From Paraspadella gotoi (Eukaryota; Chaetognatha): DNA of 64,000 nt. Location: the NCBI GenBank assembly GCA_051294375.1, contig CM119270.1, positions 4,596,152 through 4,660,151 of the forward strand, in the 5' to 3' direction. The position numbers and the translations under genes were made by a program. Positions 48,784-62,031 of the stretch are shown here, piece by piece; within the stretch, counting starts at the first letter, position 1, and each line of letters starts with the position of its first letter. The notes below the pieces were generated by a model that was not told where the DNA came from, made no database searches, and saw only the letters and a list, made by a program, of their open reading frames with translations.

Positions 48784-50538
48784 AGCAAAGCGCGATTTGT
48801 GTAAAGATTGGGCCGCACATTGGACGGTTTAAATTAACCATTTGTAGTACTTTTATTTTAATTTTTGTTATTTTTTATCTGTTATAAACAGATCTGGGAG
48901 CTGAGACGATAATGTTCTGGTTTCAGTGCTTCTGCTTTGATAAAGAAAAATAATAATTCTTAAGATGATTTACATTGTTGACATATGAATATGTTTAATT
49001 TTTCAAAATGACACGATTAGTATATTGAAAAGTGTCTTAATTTTTGTTTGTTTTTCTAACTGCTACATAAATCAGAAATTTCCATTAGGTAATCGTAAAT
49101 TAGGTAAAGAATACTTTATTTTATATATGTATCAATGACATCGATTAAAGGCGTGAAACAGAAACTCCGTTCCGTCTATGCTGCATTGAAACAGCATAGA
49201 AGTCAGTGATTTTGCACAGCAGAAATGCGGCAATTCCATTCCTTGTACAGAGTCTTCGTTACTTGAAGGAACCTGAATTTAAATCGAGGATTTGTTAAAA
49301 ACTATAATATTCACACAATATTATAAAAGTGTTTGCTCAAAAACAAAACTTACTTCCAAAATGGGCGGCTATTTTTTTGCGAAGTTTCTTGCTCTTTTTC
49401 TTTGGCTTCAAATACCAAAAAAAAAAAACAGAGAAGCAGAAAAACAAGAAAATGTTTTATCTTAATTAAAAATCGCTTCTAATTTTTTATTTCTAATTCG
49501 TTTTGTAAGATTATTTAGGCGTTACTCGTCATTGCGCATTCGGTTTGAATTAGTAAAACATCTACACATTAACAATCTGAAACATTTAGGAAATAATTCT
49601 TTGAGTTCCCTGATACGCTGTGTCGAGAACGATGATTTAACAACGCACAGCTAACTGGCCGTAGCTGAATTCTTACGAATGCAATGGACCGAAGCAGCGT
49701 GCTGCACGGTGTGCATTTCACACAACGTAAAATCCTCACAACGAACTTACGTGCCGAAGTAACTGATTCGGTGAGTGACCCCACAGTGAAAACAATCCGT
49801 GACACACATTAGGTGGTTGGGTTTTTTTTTTTAATAATCCCATGATCAGTATTTAAATTTAAAGCAGAAAGTTTTTATCAGAAAGACAAAAAGGTATCAC
49901 AAAGGATGACAGGAATCGCCGATTTAATCTGTGAGTGAACTCGTAATATAATTACTATAAAATATATCGGATGAATTCAATTATGGACTAAAATTAACGC
50001 CAATTTTACTGTAGGAAGAAATTGTGCGTCTTTTTCTTTTTTCCAAAAAAAAAAAAAAAAACGTGGATGAGACGATTTTTGAAAAAGAGTAAAAGCGTTT
50101 TCAAAATGTTAGTTTAGATTTTTAAATTTAGAATTTTACACCTAACAGTCAAAGGATACAGTACGGACTTTTAGGCAGTGAAAAATAGTTGGGCAATGGA
50201 CAAAGACAACTAAAAATTAATAAATGCAACAAGAAAATATGAAAAAAAAACCAAACATTAAAATTTAAATCGACGAAAATGGGCAGAACTAGAAAAAAAA
50301 CAAAGATAAACAAAACAAAACAAAACAAAAAATAATAAACAAAAACAATAAAAAAAACAAAAAAACAAAACTTAATCTTAATCTTTGCTCACGAGCGGAG
50401 CGCATGCATTGTGAGACACGGTGATGCCATGGCAACAAATCACGTAAACATGAAAACGAGAAAAAAAAAACTTGAAAAGTCGTGTGAAGCAACGGAAAGA
50501 GTGGCGAGGGATCAGCAGTGGTGGCGTAGGCGAAGTCT
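48784..50538. other. Convergent intergenic region (PAN gene 3' end / ACK 3' end)
   Basis: No exon is supported. A perfect 8-bp hairpin (CTATGCTG ... CAGCATAG) lies near 49176-49200. Poly-A tracts and AAACA-rich repeats are at 50290-50370, inside the presumed ACK 3' UTR. A 78-codon minus-strand frame at 49569-49805 lacks any support. Confidence 0.5.
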
Positions 50539-51513
50539 TCAACACTGCCATTCCCATACCTCCAAGTTGGTCGTGGAATCTTCGAGGGGAGACTTGGACC
50601 AAAACTGATCATTGATGTTGCAGGCGGTCGAGGTTACTGGGGTGATGCTGGAAGTCGGATGGCCTTTGATTGCCGGGGGGTAAAGACGGCGGGGGGAGGT
50701 AGGAAAGGAAGAAAGGAGAAGAGAAAAAAAGAAAAAAGGAAAGAGAAGAAAGGCGGGGAGTGGGGATGAAAAAAAAAATAAAGAGGTTGAATAAATTGTT
50801 TATGTATTCTTCTGAAAATTATATTAATGAATTATAAAGGAAATTAGTCAATATAATCTTACAAATGTTCAAATTTAAACCGGTGAATTTAACGTTCACG
50901 ATATAAATCGAATATTATTAATTAGCAAAAGACGGGGAACTATTGCGTTTGAGGGAAATGACACTGCTTGAACCCTGTTATGTAACAAAACTATTTGAAA
51001 AACCCATTACAAATTCATGACGAAGAGTTATCGGACACCAAAATACACAGACTGTGTTAATTAAGTTTCATGTCACCAAAAAACAGCTAAACAATATATA
51101 GTCCCTCTAAAAGATAATTCGGATAACAAAATCAGTTATTACACATATTTTTCATTCTGGCAATGCATATACTTTAAAAGTACCTCAGTTTTTCCTTATG
51201 CATTCCAAACTGGATAACCTGACAGATAATTGGAAAGATATATTCTTACCAACATTTCAATAAGTTAATTTTACCCGCGGTCCGAAGTAATTAATGGGAA
51301 GATACATATCTAGAAAATAACCATCTAAATAAATAAATGAATAAATAAATATATAAATGAATAAATAAATAAATGAATAAATGAATGAATAAATAATAAA
51401 TAAATAAATGAATAAATGAATAAATAAATGAATAAATGAATAATAAATAAAAAAAAAATATAAAAAAAAATAAATAAATTAAAAAAATAATAATAAATAA
51501 ATAAATAAAAAAA

Positions 51514-51569
<56 letters not shown>

Positions 51570-54500
51570 AAATATTAAATAAAAAAAATAAAAAAATAAT
51601 AAATAAATAAATAAATAAATGAATAAATAAATAAAAAATAAAAAATAAATAATGAATAATAAATAAATAAATGAATGAATGAATAAATGAATGAATAAAT
51701 TATCGATGAATCACCTGGCGGCGAAGGTGACTCCTCTGACTCGATCGTCGGCGAATGAAGATCCTCCGACGAAATCGCGTTGAAAAATGCGGCGTTGGCC
51801 TGAGAGGAAGGAAAGGACAAAGTGGGATTAGTGGGAGGACAAAGTGGGATTAGGAGGACAAATTGGGGGGAGTGCGAAGGGGAATAAAGGGAAGGACAAG
51901 GAGGAAAAGAAAGACAAAAAGAAATCTCGTTGAAAAATGCGGCGTTGGCCTGAGAGGAAGGAAAGGACAAAGTGGGATTAGTGGGAGGACAAAGTGGGAT
52001 TAGTGGGAGGACAAAGTGGGATTAGGAGGACAAATTGGGGGGAGTGCGAAGGGGAATAAAGGGGAGGACAAGGAGGAAATGAAAGACAAAGAAGGATTAG
52101 AGAGAAGACAATGTGAAAAGGAAGGACAAAAAGAAATTAGGAGAGGACAATGAGGTCTTATCGAGATTGAGCGAGAGAGAATGGAAAGCGCTGGAATAGA
52201 AAAGGACAATACAGAAGGGACGGACAGCGTTGGTCACGATGACGATGATAACGACAAGGTTTACCTGGAAGGGAGCGGCGGCGCCTGGCGGCGGGAATTG
52301 GGCGTAGTCGGGTCCCGTTAGCGATGCCGTGGACGAATGGGAGGCGTTCGTGCTGTCGTTGTCTGACCCTGAGAATGGGGGACGTTTATTTAGATTATAT
52401 ATACTTATCATAATTATTATATGCATACGGTATGTGCATGGTCAACACAGAACATCATACCGGATCGATTGTCGCCTCGCGATTCCAACGAGTGACTTTT
52501 CTTTTTGGAGATGTCTGACGAACCACCAGCGCCGCCGTGCGTCAATCCCGCCATTCTGGAAAATGAGATAAAATAAACAAATGATGTGTTAAACTTTAAA
52601 TGGGTATATATACACACACACCGGAAATAAATTTTATTTACTCGTCCGTAGTGCCTATTCATCCAAAATGAAGGTCGGAATATTGTTTATTAATAATAAT
52701 ATTAATAATATTAATAAATAATCGAGTTGGATGAGCAGATACCGAAAGAAACTTTGCCAATCGATCAAAGACTACGAAAGATTTGGGGAAAAATTAAAGG
52801 AAAGTTTTTAAAACGAACTGCAACACATTAATTTGGCAAAAGGCAAAGACGGGTTGATTAGAGAGTCTCTTTTTTCAAACATTGACTTTCAACAAATTAA
52901 TAAAAAAAAAATTATCAGCTAATTATTAGGATATCAAATTCAAACCTCGCTAAAGTACGTATAAGTTAAACTAGAAAATCACAATGTCTACAACTGATAG
53001 GATATGATCTCTATCATCTGAGAAATGTTAGTTAAAGTAAATAAAAATGAGGTAGTATATATGGCAAAAAACGCAATGAGAGAATCCAGGCATCAAATAG
53101 AAAAGAGAAAGAGGAGAATCTTCTAGTGACTTTTGTTTTTTTCTTAGTTCGTTACCTCATGGATTCCAAAAATCTTTGAATAATAATGAAAAAAATAGGA
53201 AAAAAAAACCAAACAAAAAAAAAAGATACGACGTAAGGTAAAATTAATTAACGTAAGATAACTAAACTAAGAACGAATTACACTTCTTTTTTGGGACAGT
53301 ACAGCAGTCGTTATATTGTGGACTAAAATCCACCAACCGTTCATCAGCGGTCATTGGTGCAGTCATTCGCCTCCCAACCCAAAGGTCCGGGGTTCTAGCC
53401 CGGTGGTCGCCTAGCAGTGAGACGGGAAGGGGCGCTTACCCGCCTGTAACACGGTGTTACCTCCTGATCCGAAGATCAGAGACTGCTTAGTGCTTATATT
53501 GAACGGTTCTCTCGCTAACTCATAGCAATTACTATATCTCTCTCTTCAGTTAGTTCTTTCTTTTTTAAAACCCATTGAAATCTTAAAAATTTTCAACATC
53601 ATTAATATTTTAACATTTCCCTCTCGCCCACTTTCAAAAACTCCCCAATCCCCATTTCCCCCCCCACAGCACCCCCCTTCACCCATCCCCAACCCTCCCA
53701 CCCCCCCACCTGAGCATGTTGTCCGAGGCGAGCATCGTCGGGATCTTCCGATTCCTCGTCGGCTTGGAGTTGACGTGGGCGACGCCGGAACCGCCCGTCG
53801 AAGGCGTCAGCGAGGGTTTTCGCGGCGGAAGAGGAAGAAGATTGGAGGAGGAAGAGGAGGGGAGGTTGAGCGAGGACGAGCTGCTCGAGACGTCCTCGGG
53901 GACGGAGGGAAGGCTGGTGATGGAGCCGGCGAGGGCGTTCTGAATTTGGGGGAGAACGGGGGTTGGAGAAGTGGAACTTATCCATCAATCAATCAGTCAA
54001 TGAACAAATCAATGAATCGATCAATGAATTAATCAATGGATCAATCACTAAGTCAATCAACAACTCAATCAATGAACAAATCAATAAATCAATCAATAAG
54101 TCAATCAACAACTCAATCAATGAACCAATCAATGAATCAATCAATAAGTCAATCAACAACTCAATCAATGAACCAATCAATGAATCAATCAATAAATTAA
54201 GCAATGGATCAATCAATAAATAATCAATCAATCAATCAGTCAATCAATCTATATATTAATAAACCAATCAAAACAAATCAATGAGTCAAGGATCCAATTA
54301 AAGAATTAATCAATGAACAATTAAATGAATAAATGATATTAAAAAAAATCCAAAAAAACAAAAAAACAATCCAAGTCACCGAAATCTTATCGCCTGCTCC
54401 CTCCACTTCTCCCGCGGTGCTCGGCGGAGTCTTGGAGCGTCCGCCGAGGCTGCTGCCGGAGTGGCTGCCGGAGTGGCTTCCGGGGTGGCTGTGATTGCTG

Positions 54501-56461
54501 CCGTTGTGGCCGTCGACGCCGTCTTCTTCGTCGTCGACGGGCGCTTGGAAGGAGGTGTAGCCGTAGTGATGGAGGTGGTTGTGCTGTTGTTGGGGATGTT
54601 GAGGATGGTGGGCCTCGTGGGGGTTTCCGTAGGGGTCGGCGGAGGGGAGCTCGGGATGTCGACCGGTGGACGATCGACTGCTGTTGGGGAGGTTGACGGA
54701 AGGTTGGGGAGGATCGTTGTTAAATTGGGGGCCCTTTTAAATATATAGCTTTATAATTTGAATTAACCGTATTAGGTTCTACTCCATTTTTAATATTTTT
54801 AAAAATTACAACTAGAACTTTAGTACTCGTGATCAATTGTTATCATTTAAACATTATGAAAATTACAAATACGTTGATTTGTTCTTTAGATATATTTTAT
54901 GTATATATATATATTATTCTAATTCTCGTACCTTAGATTTTAATTTCCCCCTCCTTCCCTTCATCATCTTTTCTCCTCCTCTTTCCCTTCTCCACTTTTT
55001 CCACCACGCCCACCTTTCAAACCACCCCAAAACCACCACGCCAACCACCCTAACCCTACTTTTTTTACCTTCCCGGCCTCCACCCTCGATCCCTAATGAT
55101 CCTCAAAGGCGACGTCTGATTCTCAGTCGAGTCGCTCGTCGTCGCCGATTGGCTGCGGGAGATGGCGCGTCGAGGCGATGGACCCGGATGTTGAAAATTC
55201 GCTTGATGCTGATGATGGGGAAGTGGATGATGATGATGATGATGATGATTGGGCGAGGAAGATGTCGTTTGGTGATTCTGATGTTGAGGCGACGACGACG
55301 ACGACGACGACGAAGCCACGGATTCGAGTGGAGAAAAGAGAGGAGGGTTTTTCGTGGGATCTCGGGGGGCGGGGGGCGGAGGGGAAGGGGTGGCGGAGTG
55401 GTGGGCGGTTGTGGGCCGGTTGTTGGCGGACATTGATTGGTGGAGGTTGTGGTGGTGGGGCGCTTTGGAGGCGGGATGACTGTGGGGGGGAGGATAGAAT
55501 TCAAGGAATTATTAAAAGATCAGACCACAGATTATATGTAATAAGAGATTCAATATGAAGTTTGACCACAGATCTGATGACTCATAAAATCAGAGATTTT
55601 TGGAAACTACAGAATCATCCTAAGATTTGACCACTCGTCCGACACTTTACAAGATCACAATTACGACCACAAATAGAAAATATTAAAATTTAACTACAGA
55701 TGAGATGACACGTAAAACTTGAGATTAAGCCAATGAGGCAACCACAGATCCCACCACAAATAAAACCGCATATCCAAAAACAAATTAAACTACGGATTAG
55801 ATGACACATCAAACAGGAGATCCAGCCAATTAGCCAACTCATCCTTCAACCACAGATGCGACCGCGGAGTCAAACCTTAGATCAAAACTGGAGTCGGACT
55901 GAAGGAGATGAGCTGAATTGGACGAATGTTGGAGAATTGGGTGACTGATTGAAGGCTTTTGCGGCGACTGAGCTGGAGAACTGCAAAATAAAATGTAAAT
56001 AAAAATAATTATTAAAGATATAAGTATACAAATAACAGAACGAAGCATAAAAAGAAGAACACAGACCTGGTAAAAGGCGCTTGGAAATTTGAATGGAATC
56101 CTTGAGTTGAAGCGGGCAGGTCGTGTTGAGCCTCGGGACTTTTGTAACTGAAATGAAAACGTTCATGTATTTCATGTCCCTCCCTTTCCTCCCTCTCTTC
56201 TCTTCTCTTTCCTCTCTTTCTTCCTCCTCCTCCCTTTCCTCCCGCCCTTTTCTCACCTCCCCCTCCTCTCTTTCTTCTTGTCCCTCCCCAGACTTCCGAC
56301 GAGAATGTTGTAGGCCTCCTGCGCCTCCGGAGTCAACTCCTCGTCGAGCGACGTCGTTCTCTGTCCGTCGCTGCAGAAGGTTCGGTGTTCGGCGCTCGCG
56401 TTCGAGTTGGACTTTTTCAGGATTTGGGAAAACCTGAATATGAAAAAAAATTGAAAAATAT

Positions 56462-56554
<93 letters not shown>

Positions 56555-57197
56555 TTCTAAAACCGGCCCAATTTCAACTTAAATACCGAATTAAGTTAAT
56601 TTTTATTAAGTTATGAATTTCGTTTAAGGATTTGGGATGAGGATTAAGCTTAAGTATTTCGTTAGGGTTAATGCTTAAAGATTAATGATTAAGTATACGG
56701 CTAAAAATGGTAAAAAAATTTGATCAAACTTAATTTCACGATTTAATCATTAAAGAAAAGAAATGGGGTGATTTTGAAAAATAGTGCTGATATAATGTAG
56801 GATATTAAGTTTAAGGGAGAAATAGAGAAGATAATTGTAAAAAACCAAATATCAATAGGAAGAATCGGTTAAACATATAACATTCAACATACAACACAAA
56901 ACATTTTATATAACATACAAAATAGCGCAGAAAAACGACCTCTCACCCAAAACCGACTCACCTCTTTCTGCTCTTGGGTGAGGCTTCTCTCGTTCCGTGA
57001 TACTCGTCGCTGCCGTCGCTGCCGCTGCCGCCGCCGCCGCCGCCGCCGCGCCGTACGTCCTCCTCCTGCAGACTCTGCTTGGCGAGCGACTCGGCCATCG
57101 CGATCGCATCGTCCAAAGATTTGGCGTCGGATTTGGAAAGAGGCTTCATATGACCGTTGGATTTGCGCGAGTCGAGGCGGTCGAGAAATCCTGGGGT

Positions 57198-57283
<86 letters not shown>

Positions 57284-57336
57284 TAGAGAGAGAGGGAGAG
57301 AGAGAGAGAGATAGAGAGATAGAAGAGAGAGAGAGA

Positions 57337-57382
<46 letters not shown>

Positions 57383-60300
57383 GAGAAGGAGAGAGGAGAT
57401 AAAAGGACAGGGAGAAGGGCGGAGAAAAAATCAATCATAATGAGAAAATTCAGTGAATGAAATTTTATCACTAATTAAATAATAAATAAATAATAAATAT
57501 CATGTCACGAATTTATCGCAACAGATAGTTTTTAGGAAATAATAATTTTGAAATAAAAATATTTAACATGGATTTTCTCATGAAAAAAATAAGTATTTAC
57601 ATATTAGTTACATATATATTCCATATATTCCATATAAAACGTCGAAAACAAAATAATTCCCATTGGTCAAACTCACGAATTTCTTGCCGACTTTTCCGCG
57701 AATCAGAGGCTCGGATTCCGACGCCAACGAATCGACGCAAGAGACTTCGCTCGGTGCCATGGAAACGGTGTCCGGGTCGGAACCCCCGATCGAGTTCCCC
57801 GGAGAACCCCCGCCGTGACTTTCGGTCATGGAGTTGGTTGGCGTGGGGGTGTCCGGAGGCGGCACCCCCGGGGGCGGAGGCGGGGGGTGGCCCAGAGATG
57901 ATTTTGGGAAGGCGAAGGAGACTGTGGTGGGAGTTTTGAGCGGAGGCGATGCGTCGTCCTTTTGGGAAGAGTTGAGGGCTTTGAGGACCTCGTCCATGAA
58001 GGAGGGACCCAGGTCAAAGTTCATCTGAATTTGTCGGGGAGGGGGGTGGGGTGAGAGATGGAGTGGGAGATGGGGACAGAGATAGAGATGGGAGGAGAAA
58101 GATTGTAGGAGAGTATGGGAAAGAGATGGGTGGTGAAAGTCATCAAAAAAAAAATTTATTCAACATTAAGGTCCAATTAGCGATCAATCAATCAATCAAT
58201 CGCCCATAAAGAACAACCGCCTAATCAATCACTTTTTGACTTATAGACTGTAGGTAATCAATCAAATCCTTCTCGCACTCAACGATGATCAACATAATCA
58301 ATCAACAAATCCACATAATCAATAAATCAATCAGTCTAACAGTCAATCAATCAAATCAAATCAACTCACGTCGTCGTCGTCGACTTCCTGATAACCGGGA
58401 CTTCCCGAAATCTTTTGCTCATCCTCTTCCTCCTCCTTCAGGGTCGAGTCCCAGTCGGCCGTCGGAGTGGTGGGGGATCCGATGGTGGTCGGGGTGGTTG
58501 GGGTGGTTGGAGACGACGACCCGCTGCGTGGAGAGAGGGGAGATAGAATTGTAGAATCGGAAATACAATGAACATAATCATTATCATTATCATCATCATC
58601 ATCATCATCATCGTCATCGTCATCATCGTCATCATCCTTTTCTTAAGCTATTATCAGAAGCCGAAGAACTTACCCCATGTTCCTTAGTCGCCTGATACCT
58701 TATCTCATGCTACTAAACAACCAAAGAACTTACCTCAGGATTTTGAGCAACTAAAGACAATATCTCCTCTTGTTAGGCAGCGGCGGCAGAAACTAACATT
58801 ACTCTTTGTTTTGCTGTTTTTGAGTAATGGCAGCAGCGAGAGACCTTATCTCCGCTTATGAAGCAGCGGCGGTAGCCACAGACATTACCTTTTGTTCCAC
58901 AGCAGCAGCGGCAGCCAAAGACTTTAATGTTTTTGAGTAAAGGCAGCAGCCAGAGACCTTACTTCCTGTTCCTGAGCAGCGACGGCAGCCAGAGACCTTA
59001 CCTCCTGGTTCCTGAGCAGCGGCGGCAGCCAAAGACCTTACCTCCTGTTCTTAAGCAGCGGCGCCTTGTCAGAGAAGATCTCTCCAGCAGCGTTGATGGT
59101 GTTGATGGAAGCGAAGGAGTGGCTGGAGGAAATTAGGTCTTTCGTGGAATCGTCTACAATATGAAAGTAAAAGGGAGAAAAGTGAAAAATAACTAGAAAA
59201 TCACGTAATTAATATTATAATAAATAGTAAATATTCTTGAACAACAACAAAGCTGCCCAGTAATATGAATCCCTATGATATCCGTAGATTGGGTGCTTTT
59301 ATTGTTTCCCATATGACCAGCTTCCCACAAGCATTCAAAACCGTCGAGATATTTTTTTTCTTAGCTTACTTTTTGTCATTACAAATACAGTGGTTAAGCG
59401 GTTTCTACAGTGCGGTAAAATTTTTTTTGCTCTCCGCAAAGCAAACTAACCAAGAGAATAGTCTTGTCTTGACGTTGAAAATTCAGCTACTAACGAGAAA
59501 TTGGTTTCAAAAAGAAATAAAAAAAAGAAACATAGATTTGCTTGGACCGCTACAATTAGTTCTATCCATTCATTTATAATTAATAAATAAGACTTTAATC
59601 ATTATGTCTTTATGAATTTAAAATCAGTCAATTTATTAACTTTTAAATCTTCAAAACTTTCCATTACGCATTGCGAGAATTATTTGCTTTTTTACAACAT
59701 TTTTAAATTCATTATAATAGAAAATGATAATAACAATAAATTAGAAAAAAAAAGGAGGCAAAAAAGAAATATCATTAAAAAAAATAAATAAATAAATAAA
59801 AGAAACAAATCTTCTAGTTCTACGTGTACGATGTATAACAAAAACAGCGAACAAAACAAAACAGCAACTGTGAGGCAAAACAAAACAAAGAAAACGCAGC
59901 CGAAAAAAAAAAGAAAACAAGAGGACCCAAATAGTTGGGTCCTCGTTTCTACTCACAGGGTTTGACCATCGCAGATCGTTGAGCGGGAAAGCGCTGGTAA
60001 TTCTCACCCAAGAAGTGAACGTCACCGAAAACGTCACCCCCGATGCCCACGTGAGTCTTGTGAACCAAATCACCCTTGGGCAGGGAGATCATCTCCTTGG
60101 TCAGTCCGGCCCGGGCCGTACCACCCCCTCGGGCCGACGGAGCCCGAAAGGCGCGGGAGATGGGCGAGGTGGGATTGGATCGGGAGAGGGACTGAGTTCT
60201 GGTGAGTTGATCGGTGGCGGGAACGTAGAGGGAGGGTAAGGGAAAGAAAGAAAAGATAAGTTTTAACATCATTGATCGAAGGACTTTTTTTTGCGACAGA

Positions 60301-61954
60301 AAATCGGGTGATCAAAACAAAAAAAAAATATGAACTTGAGTTGATAGGTATTATTTATTATTTATTTATTTATTTATTTATTTATGCTTCAAAATAAATG
60401 CAGTACAGTAACAAACTCTACAATATAGCAGCCCATTAAAAAAAGGGAAAAAATTACGATTTTATTGATTGCATTTTGACCACCCTATCTTTCACGTGAA
60501 CTTTTCACCTTTGAATACGAAATAGGAGTTGATTTGGATAATGTTTAAATTAAACATCGAACGACTTGTAAATAATCGTGGAAATTTAAGAATGAGCAGA
60601 AAGCAAAATAAATAATTGGCGAAATGAGGTAATTAAGTCTCAAAATGAATTCAGGAACTATTCTTTTGCGAAAATTAATTTAGAAAATGAATTCAGAAAA
60701 TGAATTCAAAAACTATTCTTTTGCGAAATTGACGAAAGCGAAGTAGAACGAGAAAATCCAAAAAATAATTCACGACAGAGGATTTAAACTGTGAAAAAAT
60801 GATGGATCGTCAAAAATAGAAGGCGAAGGAAGAGAACTCTTTACATTATTGTAATCGATTGGAAATCGGCAATTCGTTTGGGCGATTTAAAAACTGCAAC
60901 GAACACAACGTACCCTGGGTTTGATTCGTCCAATCTACGCGTGGTACCCGGAAAATAGGAATAGAAAAATAATTAACGATGTCACGACTCTTCACCGTTC
61001 ACGATTTTCACCCTTTGATTCTTGGTTTTTTATTTATGAAAATAAAACAATAAAATAATAACAATAAAAAAATTAACCATAACTATAAAACAATAACAAT
61101 AACGGTTATGGTTCATGGCGAAACTGATCGCCAATTAGTACTCACCTTTTGGGCAATTTGATTTTGGGCGGGTGTTTCGGAGTGTCAACTTCTATGGCGG
61201 GGTTGTGGGGAGTGGTGTGGTCCGGGTTGAACAATCCCGTCTTTCCGCCCCCGATGGAACCCTTCCACATGTTCCAAAGGGGCGCTCCGGTCGGTCTGAG
61301 AAAAGAGGGCGTGTGGAAAGCCGATGAGAGAGGGCGCGCATTTAGTTGACGGATCGATCGCCGTTATGATTGAAAAAAATTATCAACAAAATAACAATAT
61401 TCAAAAAAATTGTATTGTCCCGTAGCCAAAAAAAGTTGATTAGTGACGTCAGGTCTCCGACCTGTGGCTATAAATAAAGCCCCCAGGAGGTGACCCGGAG
61501 GGCATGTAGTTGAACGGGAGTTTTAACAATTTACAATGATGAAAATTTTGTTTTCGATCCTAATCCTTGTTAGTCGACAATCAAGGCTTTTTTTAGGCAA
61601 AAAAGTAATTTCACTTATCAATTTCTCTTTATCTTTGACTAAGGTTGGTAGAAGACGACCATATATGCATGAGACAACAATTTCGAAATTTTAAAAGTGC
61701 CGCTTTATCACATGCTCGTGCTACATGGCTTTCCTTGGCCGACGATTAAAAAAAATTATAAGTTTAACATTAACAATAGCAATATTCAAAAAAAGTAAAA
61801 GGGTTATAGTTAAATCATAACAATGTTTAGAGGCGTTGATTTGGCAACGAAGGCAAAGTTAAAATTGATCGATTTTAACAGAGTTTTAAGAACGAAAGAG
61901 AAACGAAAAGGTGCGTTGAAAAAACTTTTACGAGATATCAAGGAGATGCGTGGG

Positions 61955-62031
<77 letters not shown>

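Noticed and set aside
56385-56582. ORF ending in a long poly-isoleucine run
   Set aside because: Translation of the (TAA)n microsatellite.
59265-59579. 104-codon plus-strand ORF in an ACK intron
   Set aside because: AT-rich codon use unlike real exons here, no homology recognised, no promoter seen.
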